Shown here piece by piece: positions 15,279 to 24,900 of a stretch of DNA of 57,641 bases (positions are counted from its first letter, which is position 1; the number at the start of each line of letters is the position of its first letter). The stretch lies in the IMG/VR virus record IMGVR_UViG_3300021438_000003, positions 1 through 57,641 of that record; one strand, 5' to 3'. The position numbers were made by a program, and so were the translations under genes. The notes under the pieces were generated by a model that saw only the letters and a list, made by a program, of their open reading frames with translations, was not told where the DNA came from and searched no databases. This DNA is from a virus.

Positions 15279-16301
15279 ATGGCGTATGGCGTAAATGCTC
15301 CCTTTGGTTTAAGACCTTATGGTCATTTAATCGGTGGAGCTGACGATATCAGAACTAACAGTAATTACGTAATTGACGTTATTACTGCTTCAACATTGAA
15401 TAAAGGTGATCCGGTAATTTTTGCACCAGTTGTTGCTGATTCTGTTCCCGGGCAATATTATAAAGGCGGTCAGTCTGTTATAACAAGATACAATCCTACT
15501 GTTACATTAGCAGCGGCTAATAACCCTACTACTTTTGTAGCTGGTACAAATCCACCTATTGTTGGTGTATTTCAAGGTTGTGAATATTGGGTAAACGGTA
15601 CTTATTACAATCAGGAATACTGGGTAGCTGGAACTCCTGCTACATCTGTTGTTAAAGCGTACGTAATAGATGATCCGAATGTTATCTGGGATGTACAACT
15701 TGGAACATGGATGGGTTCTAACGGAGATGCTGTAGGACTTGGTGCAGGAACAGCTTTTGTTGTACCACCAACAATGCAGCGTCAAGTTAACCCGTGGCCC
15801 AATACGTACGCAGGCGCTAACTTTAATCCAGTAGTAGCTAGCAGTGCATTAATAGGTAGTAATGTAATGTTACTAACAGGAAGAGGACCTGGTGTTGGCG
15901 GCGGTGGTGGTTCTGGTAGTTTAACAACTATTCAAGTATGGAATGGTGCAGCATCTGCTGTTGCCGGTTATAATGACAACCCTTTAATAGCTAACTATGG
16001 TGGAGTCGGTCCTAGTAACCCGTTAGGTATTTCGACATATTACGCATGTCCTTCCTTAGCAGCTACTACCGATAACCCATCTGTTGCAAATGGTGCAAAT
16101 GAATATGCTAGAAATACGACATCTTCATTTAAAGTTTTAGGATTTACACCAGATCCAAGAAACGTTCCAGCTACATATGGTTTTCCTTCAGCTGCCGCAG
16201 CTACAGCCGGAACATATTTTAACACTCCATTTTTAAACGTAATAGGTGTTATTAATAACCATGCTTTTAAAGCTGGAACAGCAAGTGTAACTCCTGCTTA
16301 A
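15279..16301 (+). CDS. Capsid decoration or minor head protein
   Basis: 340 residues. The start, VNAPFGLRPYGHL, then TASTLNKGDPVIFAP, VGVFQGCEYWVNG and AYVIDDPNVIWDV, form a pattern I know from head decoration proteins next to major capsid genes in podoviruses. A glycine-rich linker (about 207-216) separates N- and C-terminal parts. It has its own strong promoter and leader. AAGGTAAATTT precedes the ATG. Confidence 0.7.
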   Translation: MAYGVNAPFGLRPYGHLIGGADDIRTNSNYVIDVITASTLNKGDPVIFAPVVADSVPGQYYKGGQSVITRYNPTVTLAAANNPTTFVAGTNPPIVGVFQGCEYWVNGTYYNQEYWVAGTPATSVVKAYVIDDPNVIWDVQLGTWMGSNGDAVGLGAGTAFVVPPTMQRQVNPWPNTYAGANFNPVVASSALIGSNVMLLTGRGPGVGGGGGSGSLTTIQVWNGAASAVAGYNDNPLIANYGGVGPSNPLGISTYYACPSLAATTDNPSVANGANEYARNTTSSFKVLGFTPDPRNVPATYGFPSAAAATAGTYFNTPFLNVIGVINNHAFKAGTASVTPA

Positions 16302-16331
16302 CAATTAATGAAATATAAAGAGGTTAAATAA

Positions 16332-17267
16332 ATGTCAATTAATACCGCATCGATATATCCATTACTAAGACCAGGGGTGAAAGCAGTTATAGGTAACTAC
16401 GACACATACCCTGATCAATGGAAAAAAGTTTTCAAGACTTATACTTCAGATAAAAAAATTGAGTTTGAAGATGAATTCAAGTCCCTAGGAATCGCACAAG
16501 TCAAGAATGAAGGAGCAGCTATTGCTCAGGACACCATGGCTGTGCGTTACCAAACCTCATACCTACATACTACTTATGGATTAAGTTTTTCCATAACAGA
16601 CGAAGCTATGAAGGATAATCTTTACAAATCACAATTCCCTCAACACTTGATTGCTCTTAGAAATTCCTTAAGAGCTGCTAAGTCTCAGGTAGCAGCTAAC
16701 GTTTTCAACTTAGGGAACGTTACGCTAACCAGTGACGGTGTACCTTTCTTCTCTAACAACCATCCATTAGATAACGGAGGTACTAACTCCAACTTATCTA
16801 ACGTGGCACTTAGCGAAGTAGGTATACAGAATGCTATTATTGCAATTCAACAATTCAAGCAATTGAGTGGTATTCTAACTCAAACTATGCCTCAGACTTT
16901 AGTTGTCGGACCGTCTAATCAGTTTGCAGCTAGTGTGATTCTTAACAGCCAATACAGAACTTCTGTTAATACAGTTAACGCAGGTAACAATAACTATGAT
17001 AATAAATATGCCGGAGTTAACGATATAAACGCTATTTATAATGATAGTTATTTACCGGGTGGATATACTGTTAACAACTACATCACTTCACCTACTTTCT
17101 CAGCTATTGTAACTGATGCAGAAAGAGGGCTCATTCACTATGAAAGAGATAAGTTAGAGGCCTGGAGTTGGGTTGACAATGCTACTCGCGATATGTGGTT
17201 CGCAGCTAAGGAAAGGTATTCTTTCGGAGTAACTAACTGGCGTTGTGCATATGCTATCAGCATGTAA
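16332..17267 (+). CDS. Major capsid protein
   Basis: 311 residues. Features such as YQTSYLHTTYGLSFSITDEAM, LRNSLRAAKSQVAANVFN, VPFFSNNHPLDNGGTNSN and the C-terminal DMWFAAKERYSFG... fit capsid proteins of the HK97-fold type related to Mu gpT and podovirus coats. No N-terminal scaffolding (delta) domain is present, consistent with the separate scaffold gene. AAGAGGTTAAATA precedes the start. Confidence 0.85.
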   Translation: MSINTASIYPLLRPGVKAVIGNYDTYPDQWKKVFKTYTSDKKIEFEDEFKSLGIAQVKNEGAAIAQDTMAVRYQTSYLHTTYGLSFSITDEAMKDNLYKSQFPQHLIALRNSLRAAKSQVAANVFNLGNVTLTSDGVPFFSNNHPLDNGGTNSNLSNVALSEVGIQNAIIAIQQFKQLSGILTQTMPQTLVVGPSNQFAASVILNSQYRTSVNTVNAGNNNYDNKYAGVNDINAIYNDSYLPGGYTVNNYITSPTFSAIVTDAERGLIHYERDKLEAWSWVDNATRDMWFAAKERYSFGVTNWRCAYAISM

Positions 17268-17278
17268 GGAGGTATAGA

Positions 17279-17398
17279 ATGACTTCACATAGTAGACCGC
17301 TTGCTAATATTCTTTGTAAGGGCACTAAAAAAAGTGCCCCGAAAAAGGGTATTGTAAAAATGGATATAAAAGTTAAAAAAGAAAACGGTAAGAAATAA
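17279..17398 (+). CDS. Basic microprotein after the capsid gene
   Basis: 39 residues with 13 lysines or arginines (ends KVKKENGKK). AAGGAGGTATAGA is the strongest ribosome-binding site in this stretch. Its stop is immediately followed by the ATG of the next gene. Inside it lies a hairpin, GGGCACT (17320-17326) with AGTGCCC (17333-17339) around six A. It may be a DNA-binding head filler or cement peptide; function unknown. Confidence 0.55.
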   Translation: MTSHSRPLANILCKGTKKSAPKKGIVKMDIKVKKENGKK

Positions 17399-18145
17399 AT
17401 GGCTGTTTTTAGAAAAAGTGTTGATTTACCAGCTGGTAACCTTGCCAGTAATCCCTCTAATATAGGTAATTTTCCTAATGCGGTAGCTGGGAAACTTACT
17501 TTAAACGGTAGTTATGTTGAATTTGACGGAACTGTCAATTTTATTAAAAATGGTTATTCTTCTTCTGTTTCTATAACAAGTACAGCTAATATTTCAGCAG
17601 TAACTTTTACTATTTATGGTATTAATAATGGATTTTATACAACTGAAACTATTACAGGACCAAACATTAATACTGTTGTTTCAGTTGGTTTATATGAGAA
17701 AGTTATCAGCATATCAATTAGTGGTAATACAGCTAATGGGTTTAATATAGGTTCTAATAGAGATGTAGCTGTGTTAGTAGAATTTTTAGATAATGATTTT
17801 ACTAATTTAAAACCTGAATTTTCATGTAGCTATACATCTTCTGTTGGTTACATAGCTGCTATAAATACAATGGGTATTATAGGTATAAATTCTCCCTCTA
17901 ATATCATGTTATATAGAGCCTATGGAACACCTTTAGTTACCATTACAACAGCTGTTTGTACAGGAAGACCTAATAATTTTGAATTAATTTCAGTACCTGC
18001 AACAACTGTCGCACTATTAAATGCCGGTATAAATTATAGTTCAAGTAACGCTACTGGTAATACTATGAGTTCTAAAATTCTTTTTATAGCAACAAACGCA
18101 GTAATGCTTAGTACTACCAATTTTACTTGTATATGGACAAATTGA
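17399..18145 (+). CDS. Virion protein, beta-rich, unknown role
   Basis: 248 residues, rich in Ser, Thr, Asn and Ile, with repeated beta-strand patterns and no charged clusters, such as ANISAVTFTIYGINNGFY. Position between major capsid and adaptor genes suggests a head decoration or vertex protein. No catalytic motif. Confidence 0.6.
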   Translation: MAVFRKSVDLPAGNLASNPSNIGNFPNAVAGKLTLNGSYVEFDGTVNFIKNGYSSSVSITSTANISAVTFTIYGINNGFYTTETITGPNINTVVSVGLYEKVISISISGNTANGFNIGSNRDVAVLVEFLDNDFTNLKPEFSCSYTSSVGYIAAINTMGIIGINSPSNIMLYRAYGTPLVTITTAVCTGRPNNFELISVPATTVALLNAGINYSSSNATGNTMSSKILFIATNAVMLSTTNFTCIWTN

Positions 18146-18148
18146 TAA

Positions 18149-19234
18149 ATGGCAGTTGTATCAGGTACTTATAATTTTCAATCACTTGAAAATGATGATC
18201 TTATTCTTGAATGTTTTGAGAGAATTGGTTTTGCCGGTGATCAATTAGTACCTGTTCAAATGCAATCAGCACGAAGAAGTCTTAATTTTCTTCTTCTTGA
18301 TTGGATAAGTAAGAGCATTAATCTTTGGACAATAAACAAGTTATATTTACCTCTAAATACTGGACAATCCAAGTATACACTCGGTACTTCAATAACAGAT
18401 ATACTGGAAGTATTACAAAGAACGTTTACAAGACAATTAAATGGAACAGCACAATCTAATACAACGAATACATATGACGGGACTGGAGGCGGTAATCCTC
18501 TATCTGCTTTTGACAATGACTTTTCCACTTCATGCGTTCAAAACGCTGCTGACGGCAATATATCTTATAGTTATGGAGCGGGTAACACGCAGACAATTAC
18601 CTTTATAGGTGTTAGGTCAAATACAAACACTAATTATAATTTAGTTGTTGAATATTCTAATGATAATGTAACATGGTTACCATTAAACGTTGATTGGACT
18701 CATCCTTATTCTTATGAAACTGGTGTAACAAGATGGGTTGATGTTGTAACCCCAGTAGCGGCAATGACATACAGAATTAGAGAAATAGGAGGAGCTACGT
18801 TAGATATACAGGAAATCTATTTTGGTAATAGTACTATTGATTTAAGAATTACTCCTATTAGCCGTGATACTTATTTATCTTATTCACAAAAATATCTGCA
18901 AGGAAGACCGACTACTTATTATTTTGATAAATCATTACTACCGAACATTAACATCTGGCCTACTCCGACAAGTGATTATCTTGTTATTCAGTATTCTTTT
19001 GTTAGAACAATATACGATGCAGGGGAATTTTATAATACAACAGCTGTACCGGCTAGAATGTATCCGGCTCTTGCTGCCGGTCTTACTTGGATGCTTTCTG
19101 TTAAGTACAAACCTGAAATGGCAGATAGTTTTAAAGCTCAGTATGATGAAACATTTACTATAGCTACAGCTAATGATAGTGAAAATGTTGATATGACAAT
19201 AGGATATGATCTGAATAGTTATTATGAGAATTGA
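18149..19234 (+). CDS. P22 gp4-like head-tail adaptor with inserted discoidin-like domain
   Basis: 361 residues. N-terminal residues 10-90 (LILECFERIGFAGD, LNFLLLDWISKSINLW, YTLGTSITDILEV) and C-terminal residues about 228-350 (LRITPISRDTYLSYSQK, GRPTTYYFDK, WPTPTSDYLVIQYSF) together form a gp4-like adaptor that caps the portal. Residues about 91-227 interrupt this core with a beta sandwich that looks like an F5/8C (discoidin, galactose-binding) domain: NTYDGTGGGNPLSAFDNDF, then ITFIGVRSN, VEYSNDNVTW and YRIREIGG. The insertion would sit on the neck surface and could bind a sugar. Fold calls are from motifs, not from a search. Confidence 0.7.
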   Translation: MAVVSGTYNFQSLENDDLILECFERIGFAGDQLVPVQMQSARRSLNFLLLDWISKSINLWTINKLYLPLNTGQSKYTLGTSITDILEVLQRTFTRQLNGTAQSNTTNTYDGTGGGNPLSAFDNDFSTSCVQNAADGNISYSYGAGNTQTITFIGVRSNTNTNYNLVVEYSNDNVTWLPLNVDWTHPYSYETGVTRWVDVVTPVAAMTYRIREIGGATLDIQEIYFGNSTIDLRITPISRDTYLSYSQKYLQGRPTTYYFDKSLLPNINIWPTPTSDYLVIQYSFVRTIYDAGEFYNTTAVPARMYPALAAGLTWMLSVKYKPEMADSFKAQYDETFTIATANDSENVDMTIGYDLNSYYEN

Positions 19235-19454
19235 AAAGAGACGGTATCAGTGCGATCGTAGCTGGAAAATGTACGAAGAATTACATAAGCAATATGAATG
19301 GGCGGGTAACCAGAAGATATGGACAGGTTTATGGGTAGGGCTAGATGAGCTTGATAAACCTAATGAACAATTAAGAACGCCTTTAGTAAAAGACGATCCT
19401 AAACCTGTAACAAATCCAAGACCATTTACAGCCGGTCCTTTGGTTAATGATTAG
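19224..19454 (+). CDS. Small neck-region protein
   Basis: 76 residues. The start overlaps the adaptor stop by 11 bases. Basic N-terminus with CDRSW and repeated Trp (NQKIWTGLWVGLDELDKP), and a proline-rich C-terminus (NPRPFTAGPLVND). The proline-rich end suggests an extended peptide docking on a partner. No function known. Confidence 0.6.
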   Translation: MRIEKRRYQCDRSWKMYEELHKQYEWAGNQKIWTGLWVGLDELDKPNEQLRTPLVKDDPKPVTNPRPFTAGPLVND

Positions 19455-19462
19455 AGGTAATA

Positions 19463-19678
19463 GTGTTTTTATTTGGTTTATGCAGGTTAATAACATCACC
19501 TATATTTCATATATGTCATAGAGTAACACTTTACTGGGAAAGGGATATAGCTGCTAAAATTTATAATTCAACTAAACCTGTTACTCATAATGAGAATGAT
19601 TATGATTGTTGTTTTAACTGTTGTTATGAAAAAACTGAGGAAAATACAACTTTATTAGGTAGTATATTAGATGTCTGA
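19463..19678 (+). CDS. Small cysteine-rich protein
   Basis: 71 residues from a GTG with AGAGGTAATA upstream. Cys at FGLCRL, HICHR and DYDCCFNCCYEK could bind metal. It overlaps the patatin gene start by 8 bases (ATGTCTGA), so the two are translationally coupled; it may be a partner or delivery factor of that enzyme. Not recognised. Confidence 0.5.
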   Translation: MFLFGLCRLITSPIFHICHRVTLYWERDIAAKIYNSTKPVTHNENDYDCCFNCCYEKTEENTTLLGSILDV

Positions 19679-20744
19679 CCCGTACACTCTTAGAATATTA
19701 GAACTAGATGGAGGAGGGGAAAGAGGTTATCTTTCTCTTAATTTTTTATCATTATTTGTTCAGCAATGGGGAATAAATCCTAATGAACTATGGAAGTATT
19801 TTGATGTAATATGCGGTACATCAATTGGGGGTATGATGGCGCTAGCGTTAGCTATTGGTAAAAGTACAGATGATTTAGCTCCGTTATTTACTACACAAGG
19901 TAAACTTATTTTTAGTACTAACGGTACTCCTTCAAACGTTGCAACAACATCTGATAAAATATATTCCTTAACTATTTCCGGTGTACCATTTTATGGAACA
20001 GATCCCGGAACAGGATACGGTTCAGCTTTACTTACTTCTCAGATTCAAAATATTTTCGGATCAATGACTATGCAGGATCTACTAACTAATAGTATTATTC
20101 CGACATATAAAGTAGAATTTAGAGAAGGTACTACGAATATTGATACAGGTACTTATACTCTCTGTTCAAATGTAAATTATCCTGATTTTGTCGGGCAAAA
20201 TGAGCTGATTAGTAACGTGGCTCTTGTGACTTCTGCTGCGCCATTTTACTTACCGTCTATTGTTTTAAATGGAACAGCAACAGGAACTTTAAATGGAAGG
20301 TACATTGACGGAGGAGTTTACCAGAACAATGCTTCTTCTTTCGGTAGGAATCTGGCAACGATACTTAAACCTACAGCCAATAGATGTTGTGTTCTTTCCT
20401 TAGGAACAGGACTAGGTGAGATGGGATTTGATGACGATGCACCGACAACATTACTTGGAGCTACTGCTGATCCAATAATCAGTATACCAAATTTATTTTC
20501 ATTATTTGATATATCTGAAACAGGAGGTCAAGAGTCAATAGCTAAAAATTTATATCTTGAAGCTACTTATAGTCTTAATAATTTGTATTATTACAGATTT
20601 CAGCCAAACCTCGATATTAATCTTGATACTGAACTTGATAATACTACGGATGAAATACTAGATTATTATGTAACAACTGCAACAAACTGGTATAATGATG
20701 ATATTGATAATATCACAACTTTTTTAGGTCATTTAACAGCGTGA
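19671..20744 (+). CDS. Patatin-like phospholipase
   Basis: 357 residues. All patatin landmarks are present: the oxyanion glycines D-GGG-E-RG at 13-19, the nucleophile Ser51 in GTSIG (49-53) and catalytic Asp213 in DGG (213-215). The family hydrolyses acyl esters in membrane phospholipids through a Ser-Asp dyad. No signal peptide is visible. Its place between adaptor and fibre genes, with start and stop overlapping both neighbours (the stop overlaps the fibre GTG by 4 bases), means that it is made as a late virion-time product. It could be carried in the virion to breach a membrane, or act at lysis. Phage WO of Wolbachia also carries a patatin gene. Confidence 0.88.
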   Translation: MSDPYTLRILELDGGGERGYLSLNFLSLFVQQWGINPNELWKYFDVICGTSIGGMMALALAIGKSTDDLAPLFTTQGKLIFSTNGTPSNVATTSDKIYSLTISGVPFYGTDPGTGYGSALLTSQIQNIFGSMTMQDLLTNSIIPTYKVEFREGTTNIDTGTYTLCSNVNYPDFVGQNELISNVALVTSAAPFYLPSIVLNGTATGTLNGRYIDGGVYQNNASSFGRNLATILKPTANRCCVLSLGTGLGEMGFDDDAPTTLLGATADPIISIPNLFSLFDISETGGQESIAKNLYLEATYSLNNLYYYRFQPNLDINLDTELDNTTDEILDYYVTTATNWYNDDIDNITTFLGHLTA

Positions 20745-21985
20745 AAATCAAATTTGATATACTTCATAATTTTATATCACCTGTTACAGGTAGGGTTTTA
20801 GCTGACTATAATTACGGTTTAGTCGGTAATAGACAGGGAATAGCTACTCCATCTCCTACTTTAATTGATTTAAGACTGGATTTAATAAATTTAAGACGCG
20901 ATTATAATGTTTGTTCTTCAGCTTCTTTTGTTATAGGTTTTCCAAACTCTCAGTTACCGAATGCTCAGGTATTAAATAGTCTAGCTGACGGTATTTTATA
21001 CAATACGGCAGGTATTGTTAGTACAACCGGTGCAATACCGCCTTCTTCTCTTCCTAATCTTACAAAAGGTAACGTTTGGATAGGTAATGATAATAATAGA
21101 CCTACCGAAACTGTTATCTTACCTTTAGCTAATATGGCTAATTTAAGTGAAAATAGATTATGGCTAGGTGATAGTAATAGTAGGCCTGTTGCCGTTACTA
21201 CAATAAAAAAGGATAATTTACCTAATCTTGACGATAAACATATCTGGATAGGAAACGGAAGTGATAGACCTGAAGCTAAAAGTCAAATAAATGAAAGTAA
21301 TTTACCCGATCTAGGTGTTTATGTAGGTATTGAGCATCCTACTATTGAAGGTAGAGGTAAAATATGGAGAGGGACTGTAACATATGATGAGTTTCTTATT
21401 CCTTCATATGGTACTGAGAAATCAGATGATTTAAGTTTACTTGAAATCGACGTAGATGAACTTGAACTTGAAGTAGCAGTAGCATCAGCAGACGCATCAG
21501 CAGCTTTAGCGTTAGCAACAACCGCTGAAGCTACTGCTACAAGTGCATTGGCATTAGCAACAACCGCTGAAGCTACTGCTACAAGTGCCTTAGCTTTAGC
21601 TACAACTGCGGAGGCTACTGCTAATGATGCTCAACATAGAATAGATAACTTAAGATTAAATAATATACCTGTTGACGGGGATGTATCTTTTTATAATTAT
21701 AAATTAATAAATTTAGCTGATCCTGTAAATCCTACTGACGGAGTTAACTTACAGACTTTAGAAGCAGCCGTTGGGCCGATTAGTAATATTATATTAACAG
21801 GTTTTGTTGAAGGTGGACCACCGGTAAGTGGTGTAATAGACACAATAAGAACCCCAGGTGATCTTGATATGGCAGGGGATAGAGTTAAGAATTTACAACA
21901 AAATCCTGAAGAAGATTTTGACGCGGTAAGCTTTACGTTTCTTTGGGATTTAATGCACGATAGGGTAGAAATATTATGGCCATGA
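20741..21985 (+). CDS. Tail fibre or spike base protein with repeats
   Basis: 414 residues from a GTG. The N-terminal half has three WIGN/WLGD-type repeats about 30-35 residues apart (for example VWIGNDNNRPTE, LWLGDSNSRPV, IWIGNGSDRPE). Then come tandem alanine-rich repeats of 14 residues (TTAEATATSALALA), a likely trimeric coiled coil, and a C-terminal domain with LINLADPVNPTDGVNLQTLE, common in fibre proteins. Likely fibre trimer that connects the tail to the long fibre encoded next. Confidence 0.75.
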   Translation: MKIKFDILHNFISPVTGRVLADYNYGLVGNRQGIATPSPTLIDLRLDLINLRRDYNVCSSASFVIGFPNSQLPNAQVLNSLADGILYNTAGIVSTTGAIPPSSLPNLTKGNVWIGNDNNRPTETVILPLANMANLSENRLWLGDSNSRPVAVTTIKKDNLPNLDDKHIWIGNGSDRPEAKSQINESNLPDLGVYVGIEHPTIEGRGKIWRGTVTYDEFLIPSYGTEKSDDLSLLEIDVDELELEVAVASADASAALALATTAEATATSALALATTAEATATSALALATTAEATANDAQHRIDNLRLNNIPVDGDVSFYNYKLINLADPVNPTDGVNLQTLEAAVGPISNIILTGFVEGGPPVSGVIDTIRTPGDLDMAGDRVKNLQQNPEEDFDAVSFTFLWDLMHDRVEILWP

Positions 21986-24900
21986 GCAATATAACGGTAT
22001 CAGGTTTAACACCTGCATTATCAATATTAGGGGACACACAGCAGTTTAATTATAATCAACCTGCTTGTTCTTTCCAATTACAGAATTTATTTGTTCCAAC
22101 TAGTGTTATAACTCCTCAAACCAGTTTTGAGTTCCGTAATAATACCTTATCCGGTTTTAGATGGGTACATACCACAAATGATACTGATACAATAGGAAAA
22201 TTAACCATACAAAGTTTTATAGGTGCAAGTCCTACGGGATTTGATTTTCTCAGTTTTAATAATGATAATACAATAACCTTTAATGTACCGATTGATGTAC
22301 CTCCTGTAATAACAGTACAAGGTTCAAGTGAAACCATTTCATATAGTGGGCTAGCGAATCAACCTGTATCTTTTAATATTCTTAACAACTTTATTCCGGT
22401 TAATCCAGCTGACGCTTCTTTAACAGAGCTTAACTTTGTTAATTCCAATAATTATAAATATCAATTTTTACAGGATACAACTTATCCAGATACTGAATTT
22501 GGTAAATTTAATTTCAATTTAATTAGCGGTTTGGGGTCAGTTCAAAATGTATTTAGTGTTGAAAATACAGGAGGAACAGATACAACTGTTACTTTTGCAA
22601 ATGACGTCCCTTTACTTGTACCGACACCTACACTTGATTCACAGGTAACAAATAAAAGTTATGTTGACACAATATCAGCCGGTTTTAGTTTTAAAAGCTC
22701 ATGTTATTGTGGAACAACAGGTAACCTTAACGCTGTTTATAATAACGGCTTATCGGGTGTAGGAGCAACTTTAACAAATAACGGTTCGTTAGGAACTATA
22801 ACCATAGACGGTCAAACTTTAAATCTGAACGATAGAGTTTTAGTAAAGGACCAAACCAATCACTATGAAAATGGTATATATTATGTATCAGTTACTGGTA
22901 ACGGTTCTACTGCATGGGTATTAACACGATCAACTGACTACGATAGTGATGCTGAAATAAACGCGGGTAATATTGTTCCAGTTGAGTATGGAACAATTAA
23001 TTTTACTTCAATTTGGTTACAAACTCAAAATGTTGTCGTTGTTGGTGTTGACAGTATTGAATTCATGAAATTTGCTTATGGACCTTCCAGTTTTCTACAG
23101 GTAGTTAATAACTTATCAGATGTAACTGATGTTCCTACTTCTAGAACTAATTTAGGATTAAGTAATGTGGCTATTCAAAATGTTACAAGCAAATCTGTAT
23201 TGTTAGGCGGTTCTAGTAATTCAATAGTAAGTCTTGCCGTTCCTACTACGGCTAATAAAATTTTTATATCAGGTGCATCTGCAAACCCTAGTTGGTCTAA
23301 TGTAATAGTAAATAATATAAATAATAACCTTTTTTTAGGTATTAATACAGGTAATGATATTACATCTGGAAACAATAATCATGCTTTTGGGATAAATTCT
23401 TTATTATCCAATACAACAGGTAATTCCAACTCAGCTTTTGGTTTGGAAGCTTTACGTAATAACTTAATAGGTAGTGGTAATTCGGCATTCGGCACACAAA
23501 GTCTTTTTTATAATACTGTTAGTAATAATTCAGCGTTTGGTTACCAAACTTTATTTAGTAATACGACAGGTAGCGGTAATTCTACTTTTGGTTACCAAAG
23601 TCTATATAGTAATACAATAGGTGGTTATAATTCAGCTTATGGACAGGAAAGTTTATACAGTAATACAACGGGAGGATCGAATATAGCCTTTGGTTATAGA
23701 TCTCTTCGTACTAATACAGTAGGTAATTATAATATAGCTATAGGGAACGAATCATTATATTTAGCGACAAATGCTAGTCAAAATACTGCTGTCGGTTATA
23801 GAACTCTTTATTCAAATACAACAGGTTCTTTTAATTCAGCTTTTGGTTATCAGTGTTTATATAATAATATTACCGGTGCGAATAACACTGCTTTTGGTAA
23901 TACTAGTTTATTTTCAAATACAACAGGTTTAGCTAATAACTCTTTTGGTTATCAATCTCTGTTTTCAAACAGTACGGGTAATTATAACTCTTCTTTCGGT
24001 AACAAGTCTCTTTACTCTAATACAATCGCAGATGCTAATTCAAGTTTTGGTTATCAGTCTTTATATTATAATGTAGATGGTACTAACAACAATTCTTTCG
24101 GTTATAACTCTCTTTATTCCAATATAAGCGGAAATAACAATACGGCGTTTGGCAATGCTTCTTTATATAATAATCTGGCAAGTAATAACACTGCTTTAGG
24201 TTACAGGTCGATGTATAGCAATTCAAGTGGTACTTCAAATAGTGCTACCGGTTATCAGTCTTTATATTCAAATACGACAGGAAATAGTAATTCGGCAGTA
24301 GGTTATTCAGCTTTACATTCAAATACCATAGGGGATAATAACTCAAGTTTTGGATATATGTCTTTGTACAGTAATATTAGCGGTATCGGTAATAATTCGT
24401 TCGGTATGAATTCATTACTTAATAATACGACCGGTACTTATAATAACGCTTTCGGTATGCAGTCTTTGGAAACTAATAGTTCCGGTTCTTTTAATTGTGC
24501 ATTCGGATATGAAAGTCTTAGCGATAACACGGTTGGTAATAACAATGTTGCTTATGGTATAAGTTCTATGAAATCAAATACAACCGGATCAACTAATACG
24601 GCATTTGGGACATTATCTCTTTATAATAATTTAACGGCTTCTAATAATTGTGGTTACGGTTATCAGAGTTTATTTAGTAATACAACCGGAACAAATAACA
24701 GCGCATTTGGAGTTAGTAGTCTTTATAGTAATACAACAGGTAGTGGTAGTTCGGCATTCGGTTATCAGGCTTTATACAATAATCAAAATAATAATATTTC
24801 AGCATTCGGTTATCAGGCTTTATATTCAAATACAACGGGTAATACCAATTCAGCGTTTGGTTATCAAGCAATGTATAGCAATACTACCGGTATTACTAAT

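Noticed and set aside
18864-19163. Plus-strand frame in another phase
   Set aside because: Overlaps the gp4-like adaptor completely and consists of low-complexity Leu/Ile residues typical of a shifted AT-rich frame.
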